A stretch of 14,555 nt of DNA from an uncultured Collinsella sp. (GTDB taxonomy: Bacteria; Actinomycetota; Coriobacteriia; Coriobacteriales; Coriobacteriaceae). The stretch lies in the NCBI GenBank assembly GCA_900542635.1, contig UQOJ01000053.1, positions 1 to 14,555 on the forward strand, written 5' to 3'. The position numbers and the translations under genes are program-made. Under the pieces are notes generated by a model that saw only the letters and a list, made by a program, of their open reading frames with translations, was not told where the DNA came from and made no database searches. This document shows, piece by piece, positions 1 to 5,468 of the stretch. Every line of letters begins with the position of its first letter. Position 1 is the stretch's first letter.

Positions 1-2
1 GT

Positions 3-701
3 CTAGGCCACGGTAACCTGGGCGCTATGCTGCTCTCCGACGACACCGAGTGCTTCGCCTTCCTGGCTGGCCACGAGTCCTTCGCTGCCGCTGAGGGCGC
101 TATCGGCCTGGCTCTGAACGCCAACAAGGCTCGCAAGAAGCCGCTGCGCGTCATCCTCAACGGTCTGGGCAAGGACGCTGCTCAGATCATCGCCCGCATC
201 AACGGCTTCACCTACGTGAAGACCCAGTTCGACTACTACACGGGCGAGCTCAAGGTCGTCGAGACCATCCCCTACTCCGATGGTCCCCGCGCTGCCGTTA
301 ACTGCTACGGCTCCGACGATGTCCGCGAGGGCGTTGCCATCATGTGGCACGAGAACGTCGACATCTCGATCACCGGTAACTCCACCAACCCCACGCGCTT
401 CCAGCACCCCGTCGCTGGCACCTACAAGAAGGAGCGCATCGAGGCTGGCAAGAAGTACTTCTCCGTCGCTTCTGGTGGCGGCACTGGCCGTACCCTGCAC
501 CCGGACAACATGGGCGCCGGCCCTGCCTCTTACGGCATGACCGACACCATGGGCCGCATGCACTCCGACGCCCAGTTCGCCGGTTCTTCCTCCGTGCCTG
601 CGCACGTCGACATGATGGGTCTTATCGGCATGGGCAACAACCCCATGGTCGGTGCCACCGTCGCCTGCGCTGTCGCCGTCGAGGAGGCCCTCAAGGCCTA
701 A
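3..701 (+). CDS. GGGtGRT family protein (5' truncated by window edge)
   Basis: An open frame runs in from the window edge (LGHGNLGAM...) and ends at TAA 699-701, so about 232 C-terminal residues are visible; the start lies outside. The signature GGGTGRT is encoded at 474-494 and followed by a Gly/Met-rich tail (HPDNMGAGPASYGMTDTMG) and a small hydrophobic C-terminus ending VACAVAVEEALKA. This is the hallmark of the GGGtGRT family, a conserved family of anaerobes with no firmly known biochemical role. From memory, homologues often lie beside a NifU-like iron-sulfur scaffold gene, which would be upstream and out of view. There are no membrane segments, so it is probably cytosolic. Codons are almost all C-ending (AAC, ATC, TAC, GGC), stronger than in neighbouring genes, which suggests high expression. 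A strong terminator follows 36 bp after the stop. The family call is confident; a function is not assigned. Confidence 0.9.
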   Translation, partial: LGHGNLGAMLLSDDTECFAFLAGHESFAAAEGAIGLALNANKARKKPLRVILNGLGKDAAQIIARINGFTYVKTQFDYYTGELKVVETIPYSDGPRAAVNCYGSDDVREGVAIMWHENVDISITGNSTNPTRFQHPVAGTYKKERIEAGKKYFSVASGGGTGRTLHPDNMGAGPASYGMTDTMGRMHSDAQFAGSSSVPAHVDMMGLIGMGNNPMVGATVACAVAVEEALKA

Positions 702-736
702 TCGCGCCCGCGCGATGCTCATATATTTGAGCTTTG

Positions 737-769
737 GAGCCGCTACCTTTCGAGGTGGCGGCTCTTTTT
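737..769 (+). terminator. Rho-independent terminator of the GGGtGRT gene
   Basis: A 12-bp stem (GAGCCGCTACCT paired with AGGTGGCGGCTC, one G-T pair) closed by a TTCG tetraloop is followed directly by five T. It lies 36 bp after the stop codon and is a textbook intrinsic terminator on the plus strand. Confidence 0.93.
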
Positions 770-788
770 GTTACCGCCCCGATATATC

Positions 789-855
789 AGTTGCGGTGAA
801 ATACGGACTGATTAGCCCCCATACGAGCCAAAACAGTCCATATTCCACCGCAACT
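789..855. repeat. Long imperfect inverted repeat, 22-bp arms
   Basis: The arms at 789-810 and 834-855 match as inverted repeats at 20 of 22 positions, around a 23-nt centre. It comes after the GGGtGRT terminator, so it is not that gene's terminator, and it has no T-run. Both mismatches are A-C in a plus-strand transcript but U-G wobble pairs in a minus-strand transcript, so the fold is continuous only for minus-strand RNA. It has no coding content. It could be a dispersed palindromic repeat of the genus, a small structured RNA, or a protein-binding site; one copy cannot decide. Confidence 0.8.
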
Positions 856-869
856 TATTGAGAGGATGC

Positions 870-901
870 GGTGGAGCGTCTAAGTGTCTGCGACGCCCAC
901 C
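870..901 (+). promoter_or_regulatory. Hairpin in the region upstream of the FAD oxidoreductase
   Basis: GGTGG-(A)-GCGTC at 870-880 pairs with GACGC-CCACC at 892-901, giving ten base pairs with one bulged A and an 11-nt loop. No T-run follows. A second weaker stem (ACCGA with TCGGT) lies near 919-942. The stretch 856-992 holds no convincing promoter and no riboswitch consensus I recognise. If transcription starts upstream of 870, these would form a structured 5' leader for the gene at 993. Confidence 0.45.
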
Positions 902-992
902 TGTCATATCGGCCCTTTACCGATTAACGGAAACTTTTCGGTGCCCTTGCCGACCACCCGTGCGACAATGCGCCGGACGAGAAAGGAATCCG

Positions 993-2519
993 ATGGAATC
1001 GACTGATGTACTGGTAATTGGATCTGGCATTGCGGGCCTTTGCGCCGCCATCGAAGCGGCACGCACGGGTGCAACCGTCACTGTGGCAAGCGCCGGCAAG
1101 ACTATGAGTGGATCGAGCTTCTTCCCCGGAACCTGGGGCCTCGGCCTTATTGGCCCCATCGACGAAGACGATGAGCAGGACCTCATCGACACCATCCAGA
1201 CCGTCGGCGGCGGCGTTGCCGACCCCGAGCTCGTCCAGACGTTTGTCCACGGCATTCCCCATGCAATTGAATGGCTCGAGCAAGACTTGGGCGTTGAGCT
1301 TCAGCGTCCGCAAAGCGCCGAGAGTGCTCAGCAAAAGCAATTTATCCCCTGCTTTGACCACAAGACGCGCATGTGGCGCGGCCTCACCCGCAAGCCCCTT
1401 CAGGACGCCCTGACAACCCAGATCGAGTCGCTCGGCATTCGCCTGCTCCCCCGCCATGAGCTTATCGACCTTGTTGAGGACACGAACGGCAGAATCACCG
1501 GAACCGTGCTCTACGACCGCGCAAACGAGCATCTCGTGTCTATAGCAGCCAAGGCCACTATCATCGCTGCGGGCGGCACGGGTGGCCTGTTCGAGCGAAG
1601 CCTCACTTCCGCCGACGTGCTCAGCTCATCACAGGCCATCGCGCTGGCGCACGGTGCGTCCCTTACTAATATAGAGTTCATGCAGATGATGCCCGGCTTC
1701 ATCGAGCCCAAGCGCAACCTTGTCTTTAACGAGAAGACCTGGCGCTACGTCACATTTGACCAACCGGTCGATATTGCCGACGAAAAGCTGGACGATCTGC
1801 TTGAGCAGCGATCCGGATATGGCCCCTTCACGTCGCGCTTGGTCTCCCGCGCCATCGACCTTGCCATCGATCAAGCGGGTGCTGAAGGCCTGGCGCTCCA
1901 CTACGACTTCCCTCGCGAGGATGTCCCAGAGTTTGTGCAGACCTTTGCTACCTGGCTGCAAGACGAGCATGGCATCGCGCCGAGCGACGAGATGCGTGTG
2001 GCGATGTATGCTCACGCCGCCAACGGCGGTATCAAGATCGACAAGACCGCGTACACGGGCGTTGAGGGCCTCTACGCCTGTGGCGAGGCAACAGGCGGTA
2101 TGCACGGCGCCGACCGCATCGGCGGCCTGTCAAGCGCCAACGGCATCGTATTCGGACGCATCGCAGGCGCATCGGCAGCCCTTGCAGCGCAAAAAGAGCC
2201 TGAGGCAGCACTGAAGGCGGATATCGCCCTCCCCCAGTACGGCATTGCCACAACAGATGCCGAACGCCTGACACACAGCCTTAAGCACACGATGAGCACC
2301 TATTGCATGATCAGCCGCACCGAGGCGGGCCTATCCGAGGCACTACACGAGCTTGAGGGCTTGAAGACGGCGGCAACGACCTTGAGCACACAGAAAGCCC
2401 AAGACAGCGAAGTTGCAGCCCTCGCCCGCCTACAGTCGCAAATTCAGCTGGCAACGGAGATGGTCAAAGCCATGCGCAGGCGAACCGAAAGTCTCGGATC
2501 CCACTATCGAGCGAATTAA
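993..2519 (+). CDS. FAD-dependent oxidoreductase, fumarate reductase / L-aspartate oxidase flavoprotein superfamily
   Basis: This is a 508-residue flavoprotein. The N-terminus MESTDVLVIGSGIAGLCAAI carries the Rossmann GxGxxG motif (G10, G12, G15). A second dinucleotide-fold strand, TIIAAGGTGG, lies at about 189-198. SRLVSRAI at 281-288 sits where relatives carry active-site arginines, HAANGGI at 341-347 matches the HxxxGGI capping-domain signature, and CGEATGGMHGADRIGG at 363-378 matches the C-terminal FAD-binding motif. The C-terminus is helical, as in SdhA/FrdA/NadB. The start at 993 is chosen because GAAAGGA sits just upstream and the Rossmann strand follows directly; the frame stays open to 858 but that extension is not FAD-fold-like. 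There is no signal peptide, heme site or FMN-binding domain, so it is probably a soluble electron-transfer enzyme. No nadA, nadC, sdhB or frdB lies nearby, so substrate and partner are unknown. Family sure, reaction open. Confidence 0.85.
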   Translation: MESTDVLVIGSGIAGLCAAIEAARTGATVTVASAGKTMSGSSFFPGTWGLGLIGPIDEDDEQDLIDTIQTVGGGVADPELVQTFVHGIPHAIEWLEQDLGVELQRPQSAESAQQKQFIPCFDHKTRMWRGLTRKPLQDALTTQIESLGIRLLPRHELIDLVEDTNGRITGTVLYDRANEHLVSIAAKATIIAAGGTGGLFERSLTSADVLSSSQAIALAHGASLTNIEFMQMMPGFIEPKRNLVFNEKTWRYVTFDQPVDIADEKLDDLLEQRSGYGPFTSRLVSRAIDLAIDQAGAEGLALHYDFPREDVPEFVQTFATWLQDEHGIAPSDEMRVAMYAHAANGGIKIDKTAYTGVEGLYACGEATGGMHGADRIGGLSSANGIVFGRIAGASAALAAQKEPEAALKADIALPQYGIATTDAERLTHSLKHTMSTYCMISRTEAGLSEALHELEGLKTAATTLSTQKAQDSEVAALARLQSQIQLATEMVKAMRRRTESLGSHYRAN

Positions 2520-2561
2520 ACTGGACGCCTATCTAACGTAGAACACAACTAATCGATATCC

Positions 2562-2597
2562 ATGGGCCCCGTGAGCCCGAAGTGACACGGGGCCCAT
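2562..2597. terminator. Perfect 12-bp GC-rich stem-loop after the FAD oxidoreductase
   Basis: ATGGGCCCCGTG at 2562-2573 is perfectly complementary to CACGGGGCCCAT at 2586-2597, with a 12-nt loop. It begins 42 bp after the stop codon and ends 83 bp before dinD. It lacks the T-run of an intrinsic terminator, so it may act as a weak or Rho-assisted terminator, or as a 3'-end stabiliser. The position favours a role in separating the two genes. Confidence 0.5.
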
Positions 2598-2622
2598 TCG
2601 TGTCCGCACGGCAGCGCATCCT

Positions 2623-2676
2623 TATTCTGAATACAGAGTGGGCAAAGCCCGCATAGACAATAGACCAGCGAGGAGG
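2623..2676 (+). promoter_or_regulatory. Upstream region of dinD: small palindrome and strong RBS
   Basis: An 11-bp palindrome TATTCTGAATA lies at 2623-2633 and could be an operator half or part of a promoter. A strong Shine-Dalgarno AGGAGG at 2671-2676 sits four bases before the ATG at 2681 and fixes that start. I looked for the Gram-positive LexA operator (CGAAC-N4-GTTCG) that a damage-inducible gene might carry and did not find it. Confidence 0.4.
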
Positions 2677-2680
2677 AGAT

Positions 2681-3541
2681 ATGGACAGTAGAGATATCGA
2701 GAAGTGGCGTGTCGAACTTGATAGCTACGCCAATGTGGAAGACGGCGTTGAGTATTGGCTCGCACGCGATTTAATGGAACCCATGGGATACACTCGATGG
2801 GAGAACTTCGCCGTAGTTGTTAAGAGGGCAAAAGTCTCGTGCGAAACAAACAAAACTCCAGTTGATTCCCATTTTCGTGACACCACGAAAATGGTAACTG
2901 CCGGTGTCGCCGCTCGCGCGGTTAAAGACTACAAACTTACGCGCTATGCATGCTATTTAATCGCCCAGAACGGAGATTCAAACAAGCCAGAGATCGCACT
3001 CGCCCAGGCATACTTTGCCGTGCAGACGCGCCGCCAAGAGCTCATAGAGCAGCGCTTCGCAGAGATTCAGCGCTTGCAGGCGCGCCACTCGCTATCCGAT
3101 TCAGAGAAACAGCTCTCGGGTATTGCGTTCAAACGCGGCGTAGACTCCAATGGATTCGCGATCATCAAGTCGAAGGGCGATGAAGCGTTATTCAGCGGCA
3201 GAAGCACAGCGGAAATGAAGCAGCAGCTCGGCGTACCCAAGAGCGCGGCATTGGCGGACAGGTTAGCCGATGTCCTCATCAAAGCAAAGGACCTTACGAA
3301 CTCGATGACGGCCTTCAACGCCGAGGAACACGACCTGTACGGTCTGGACCAGATCAAGCAAGAGCATGTCGAGAACAACACAAGCGTGCGTGGCAGCCTC
3401 ATCGACCGCGGAATTGTCCCCGAGAACCTACCGCCCGCCGAGGATACAAAAAAGCTCGAGCGTCGTGTGAAGGCAGACGAGAAGAAACTCAAGGAGGGTA
3501 CTGACGGTTTTACCGATCCCCAGGGTAGACTCGATCTGTGA
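2681..3541 (+). CDS. dinD: DNA damage-inducible protein D (DinD)-like protein with BRO-N domain
   Basis: The 286-residue product closely follows the DinD pattern. WLARDLMEPMGYTRWENF and VVKRAKVSCE near residues 25-55 form the BRO-N-type core. SHFRDTTKMVTAG and DYKLTRYACYLIAQNGD follow, and then AQAYFAVQTRRQELIEQ. The second half has NGFAIIKSKGDEALFSG and a late LIDRGIVPENLPPAED motif, with a lysine-rich tail. E. coli DinD is about the same length (274 aa, from memory) and is a LexA-regulated protein reported to inhibit RecA activities; that role is only inferred here. No LexA operator is visible upstream. Base use is noticeably less GC-rich than in the flanking genes (ATTTAATGG, AAAACAAAC-like stretches), and the gene abuts a tRNA locus, so acquisition by horizontal transfer is plausible. 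No partner gene adjoins it. Family call fairly sure, SOS control not shown. Confidence 0.85.
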   Translation: MDSRDIEKWRVELDSYANVEDGVEYWLARDLMEPMGYTRWENFAVVVKRAKVSCETNKTPVDSHFRDTTKMVTAGVAARAVKDYKLTRYACYLIAQNGDSNKPEIALAQAYFAVQTRRQELIEQRFAEIQRLQARHSLSDSEKQLSGIAFKRGVDSNGFAIIKSKGDEALFSGRSTAEMKQQLGVPKSAALADRLADVLIKAKDLTNSMTAFNAEEHDLYGLDQIKQEHVENNTSVRGSLIDRGIVPENLPPAEDTKKLERRVKADEKKLKEGTDGFTDPQGRLDL

Positions 3542-3584
3542 AAGCGGCCGTGCCCTTTCGGGTTCGACTCCAAGCGAGGTCAAC

Positions 3585-3617
3585 AAAAAAAGACGGCCAA
3601 CTTTCGCTGACCGTCTT
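3585..3617 (-). terminator. Minus-strand terminator in copy 1
   Basis: Read on the minus strand, a 12-bp imperfect stem (3590-3601 with 3606-3617) is followed by a run of T (complement of A 3585-3591). It is the counterpart of the tRNA-Lys terminator at 3763-3794 but with an unrelated stem sequence. It could also catch read-through from the tRNA operon. Confidence 0.75.
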
Positions 3618-3629
3618 AACATGCTTTGG

Positions 3630-3646
3630 TGGGCCGTCAGGGGGTC
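3630..3646 (-). pseudogene. 17-nt tRNA-Lys 3'-end remnant
   Basis: TGGGCCGTCAGGGGGTC is identical to 3808-3824, the discriminator base, 3' acceptor strand and half of the T arm of the intact tRNA-Lys. Nothing resembling the rest of a tRNA lies upstream on the minus strand (3647-3702), so this is a fragment and not a gene. Such tRNA 3'-end duplications are typical traces of tRNA-targeted integration, or of unequal recombination between tandem tRNAs. Confidence 0.75.
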
Positions 3647-3648
3647 AG

Positions 3649-3717
3649 CCTGCTACGCAGGCGGCCGCTGCGGCGCTTCGCGCCTTGCGCGCTACGCTGG
3701 CAAACGCTTACGCGTTT
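3649..3717. repeat. Run of tiny GC-rich hairpins
   Basis: Three perfect short stem-loops follow each other: CCTGC-TAC-GCAGG at 3649-3661, GGCGC-TTC-GCGCC at 3672-3684, and AAACGC-TTAC-GCGTTT at 3702-3717. The palindrome GCGGCCGC (3661-3668) and GCGCGC lie among them. A related GCGC-TTC-GCGC lies at 3990-4000 just upstream of tRNA-His. There is no coding support. The common design, stems meeting around GC/GC with a three- or four-base loop, suggests one underlying element type. Confidence 0.6.
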
Positions 3718-3730
3718 TCTCAGCTCCGCG

Positions 3731-3824
3731 CCCTTTCGGGTTCGACCCCATGAAAGGTCAACAAAAAAAGCGACTAGCCGAAGCCAGTCGCTTTAACAAT
3801 CTTTGGGTGGGCCGTCAGGGGGTC
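3731..3824. repeat. Copy 2 of the duplicated tRNA-Lys 3' flank (overlaps tRNA-Lys)
   Basis: This is the counterpart of 3553-3646: the same CCCTTTCGGGTTCGAC start, AGGTCAACAAAAAAAG before the stem, and TGGGCCGTCAGGGGGTC at its end. Here the final 17 bases are the 3' end of the intact tRNA-Lys gene, which makes this the original copy. Confidence 0.8.
3763..3794 (-). terminator. Rho-independent terminator of the tRNA-His / tRNA-Lys unit
   Basis: On the minus strand a perfect 12-bp stem (AAAGCGACTGGC with GCTAGTCGCTTT, one G-T pair) closed by a TTCG loop runs into seven T (complement of A 3763-3769). It begins 14 bp after the tRNA-Lys 3' end and is a strong intrinsic terminator for tRNA transcription. 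Confidence 0.92.
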
Positions 3825-3880
3825 GAACCCTGGACCTTGGGATTAAGAGTCCCCTGCTCTACCAACTGAGCTAACGACCC
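3808..3880 (-). tRNA. tRNA-Lys (anticodon CTT)
   Basis: On the minus strand the 73 nt fold as a full cloverleaf. The acceptor is GGGTCGT with ACGGCCC (one T-G pair), the D arm is GCTC-AGTTGGTA-GAGC, the anticodon loop is CTCTTAA with anticodon CTT, the variable loop is five bases, and the T arm is CAGGG-TTCGACC-CCCTG. The discriminator is A. CCA is not encoded: CCC follows. The outermost anticodon-stem pair is G-A, a small oddity. It lies 22 bp downstream of tRNA-His and ends in the terminator at 3763-3794. Confidence 0.95.
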
Positions 3881-3902
3881 GATATCAACACGAAGCAAGA
3901 AC

Positions 3903-3980
3903 TGGGGTGGGTAAAGGGACTCGAACCCTCGACCTACGGGACCACAACCCGTCGCTCTAGCCAACTGAGCTACACCCACC
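3903..3980 (-). tRNA. tRNA-His (anticodon GTG), with encoded G-1 and CCA
   Basis: The minus-strand cloverleaf has acceptor GTGGGTG with TACCCAC, the extra 5' G (G-1, position 3980) opposite C73 that is diagnostic of tRNA-His, anticodon loop TTGTGGT with anticodon GTG, and T arm GAGGG-TTCGAGT-CCCTT. CCA is encoded at 3903-3905, unlike the neighbouring tRNA-Lys. It is the promoter-proximal gene of a two-tRNA transcript with tRNA-Lys. Confidence 0.96.
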
Positions 3981-4004
3981 GTGTCCTGTGCGCTTCGCGC
4001 TCGA

Positions 4005-4035
4005 CTATTATTGCAAGGAACGCCACGCGATGCAA
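4005..4035 (-). promoter_or_regulatory. Probable promoter of the tRNA-His/Lys unit
   Basis: On the minus strand TTGCAT (4030-4035) is followed after 17 to 19 bases by AATAAT or TAATAG (4005-4012), giving a sigma-70-type pair about 25 bp before tRNA-His. An A/T-rich stretch (4041-4070) lies just upstream and could serve as an UP element, as is common for stable-RNA promoters. Confidence 0.6.
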
Positions 4036-4042
4036 GCCCCAA

Positions 4043-4137
4043 TTTTCAAGAATTTTGAAAAGAGTTTTTCGAGACCATTTCGAGCAAATCCCACCAGTTC
4101 CATAGGAGTAAACTTGCCCCACTGCAAATGCTCGAAA
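4043..4137. promoter_or_regulatory. Inverted repeat and TTTCGAG boxes between tRNA-His and the aminotransferase
   Basis: TTTTCAA (4043-4049) and TTGAAAA (4055-4061) form a 7-5-7 inverted repeat. TTTCGAG occurs at 4067-4073 and again at 4078-4084, 11 bp apart, so on the same helix face, and its reverse complement CTCGAAA is at 4131-4137, overlapping the aminotransferase RBS. The grouping suggests operator sites. I see no unambiguous plus-strand -35/-10 pair here. Confidence 0.35.
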
Positions 4138-4145
4138 GGACCGGC

Positions 4146-5327
4146 ATGAAAGAACTCTCCAACCGCACGGCAACGTTTACCGATTCCGTCATCCGCCGCA
4201 TGACGCGCATCTCCAACAAGTATGGCGCCGTCAACCTGTCGCAGGGCTTCCCCGACTTCGATCCCCCGGCGCAGCTGCTCAACAGCCTGAGCACCATCGC
4301 CGCCGATCCCAAACCGCTCTATCACCAGTACTCCATCACCTGGGGCTCCCAGGCCATGCGCGAGGCGCTCGCCGCCAAACAGGAACACTTTATGGGCATG
4401 CCGATCGACCCCAACCAGAATATCGTGGTCACCTGCGGCTCCACCGAGGCCATGATGGCCGCCATGATGACGGTCACCAACCCCGGCGACAAGGTCGTCA
4501 TCTTCTCGCCGTTCTATGAGAACTACGGCGCCGACACCATCCTCTCGGGTGCCGAGCCCATCTACGTGCCGCTCAACCCGCCCACATTCGACTTTGACCG
4601 CGAGACGCTCGAGGCGGCCTTCCGCGACAACGATCCCAAGGCCATCGTCCTGTGCAACCCTTCCAACCCTTGCGGCAAGGTCTTCACGCGCGAGGAGCTC
4701 ACCTTTATCGCCGACCTGTGCAAAAAGTACGATGCCTACTGCATTACCGACGAGGTATACGAGCACATCGTCTACGCGCCCCACGAGCACGTCTATATGG
4801 CCACGCTACCTGGCATGTTCGAGCGCACCATCAGCTGCAGCTCGCTGTCCAAGACCTACTCCATCACCGGCTGGCGTCTGGGCTACACTATCGCCCCTGC
4901 CGAAATCACCGAGCGCATCAAAAAGGTCCACGACTTCCTCACCGTGGGTGCCGCCGCTCCCCTGCAGGAAGCCGTCGTCACCGCCCTCAACTTCGACGAC
5001 AGCTATTACGATGAGGTCCTCGACCTCTATACCGCCAAGCGCGACCTGTTCTGCCAAGGGCTCGATAGTATCGGACTTAAGCACAACGTACCGCAGGGCG
5101 CCTACTACGTGATGATGGATATCTCAGAGTTTGGCTACGACAGCGACCTCGAATTCTGCGAGGACCTGGCCTCAAAGGTGGGCGTGGGCGCAGTGCCCGG
5201 CTCGAGCTTCTTCCGCGAGCCCGTCAACCATCTGATTCGTTTCCACTTTGCCAAGCGTGACGAGACGCTTAACGCGGCGCTTGAGAACCTCAAATCGCTA
5301 CGTGATAAAATCAAGCCGCGCGGGTAA
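4146..5327 (+). CDS. PLP-dependent class I/II aminotransferase
   Basis: This 393-residue enzyme is a fold-type I, AAT-like transaminase, presumably moving an amino group between an amino acid and a 2-oxo acid in the cytosol. Visible landmarks are LSQGFPDFDPP (31-41), GSTEAM (98-103) at the PLP phosphate site, NPSNPCGK (171-178), TDEVYEHIVY (201-210) with the pyridine-binding Asp202 and Tyr205, SSLSKTYSITGWRLGY (232-247) with Schiff-base Lys236, and LIRFHFA (363-369) with the substrate-carboxylate Arg365. The start at 4146 is taken because AAAGGA sits five bases upstream; the in-frame ATG at 4128 has no RBS at a useful distance. The sequence resembles the branch holding methionine/aromatic aminotransferases of the YbdL and kynurenine-aminotransferase type rather than patA or MalY, but substrate choice cannot be read from it. 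It is a single-gene unit with its own terminator at 5356. Confidence 0.9.
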   Translation: MKELSNRTATFTDSVIRRMTRISNKYGAVNLSQGFPDFDPPAQLLNSLSTIAADPKPLYHQYSITWGSQAMREALAAKQEHFMGMPIDPNQNIVVTCGSTEAMMAAMMTVTNPGDKVVIFSPFYENYGADTILSGAEPIYVPLNPPTFDFDRETLEAAFRDNDPKAIVLCNPSNPCGKVFTREELTFIADLCKKYDAYCITDEVYEHIVYAPHEHVYMATLPGMFERTISCSSLSKTYSITGWRLGYTIAPAEITERIKKVHDFLTVGAAAPLQEAVVTALNFDDSYYDEVLDLYTAKRDLFCQGLDSIGLKHNVPQGAYYVMMDISEFGYDSDLEFCEDLASKVGVGAVPGSSFFREPVNHLIRFHFAKRDETLNAALENLKSLRDKIKPRG

Positions 5328-5355
5328 GGACGGACCGGCAACTAAAGCAATCGAA

Positions 5356-5395
5356 GAAGCCCCGCACCGCCCGCCGCGTTGCGGGGCTTCTTTTT
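5356..5395 (+). terminator. Rho-independent terminator of the aminotransferase gene
   Basis: A perfect 11-bp stem (GAAGCCCCGCA with TGCGGGGCTTC) with a 13-nt loop is followed by TTTTT at 5391-5395. It starts 28 bp after the stop codon. Confidence 0.92.
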
Positions 5396-5402
5396 AGAGC
5401 GC

Positions 5403-5430
5403 TTTCTTAAATGGTTTAGAGCTCTATACT
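5403..5430 (+). promoter_or_regulatory. Candidate promoter of the ROK kinase gene
   Basis: TATACT at 5425-5430 is a good -10 element, and a weak TTTCTT at 5403-5408 lies 16 bases upstream. It follows directly on the previous terminator and lies about 40 bp before the start codon, the expected place for an independent promoter. The -35 match is poor, which may point to an activator or simply a weak promoter. Confidence 0.45.
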
Positions 5431-5468
5431 TTAGTCACGGAGCAACTCGTCCCAGAGAGAGGAATACT

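Larger units (their letters stand above)
3553..3646. repeat. Copy 1 of a duplicated tRNA-Lys 3' flank (178-bp offset)
   Basis: This block begins CCCTTTCGGGTTCGAC, continues through AGGTCAACAAAAAAAG and a terminator-type stem, and ends with TGGGCCGTCAGGGGGTC. The same order recurs at 3731-3824 with an exact offset of 178 bp at both ends. The flanks and the tRNA-derived end are conserved, while the stem sequence and a few bases around it have diverged. It looks like an old duplication of the tRNA-Lys tail and its terminator, now only 12 bp after the dinD stop. Confidence 0.8.

Noticed and set aside
858..992. N-terminal extension of the FAD oxidoreductase (start at 858)
   Set aside because: The extra 45 residues are Cys/Arg-rich and unlike a flavoprotein N-terminus, there is a good RBS before 993, and the stretch overlaps a leader hairpin.
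993..2519. L-aspartate oxidase (nadB)
   Set aside because: The superfamily motifs fit, but no nadA or nadC is nearby and the substrate-binding regions are too diverged to call, so only the superfamily is given.
3630..3824. Intact integrative element bounded by tRNA-Lys att sites
   Set aside because: Only 178 bp separate the two copies, with no integrase or cargo between them, so at most a scar is left.
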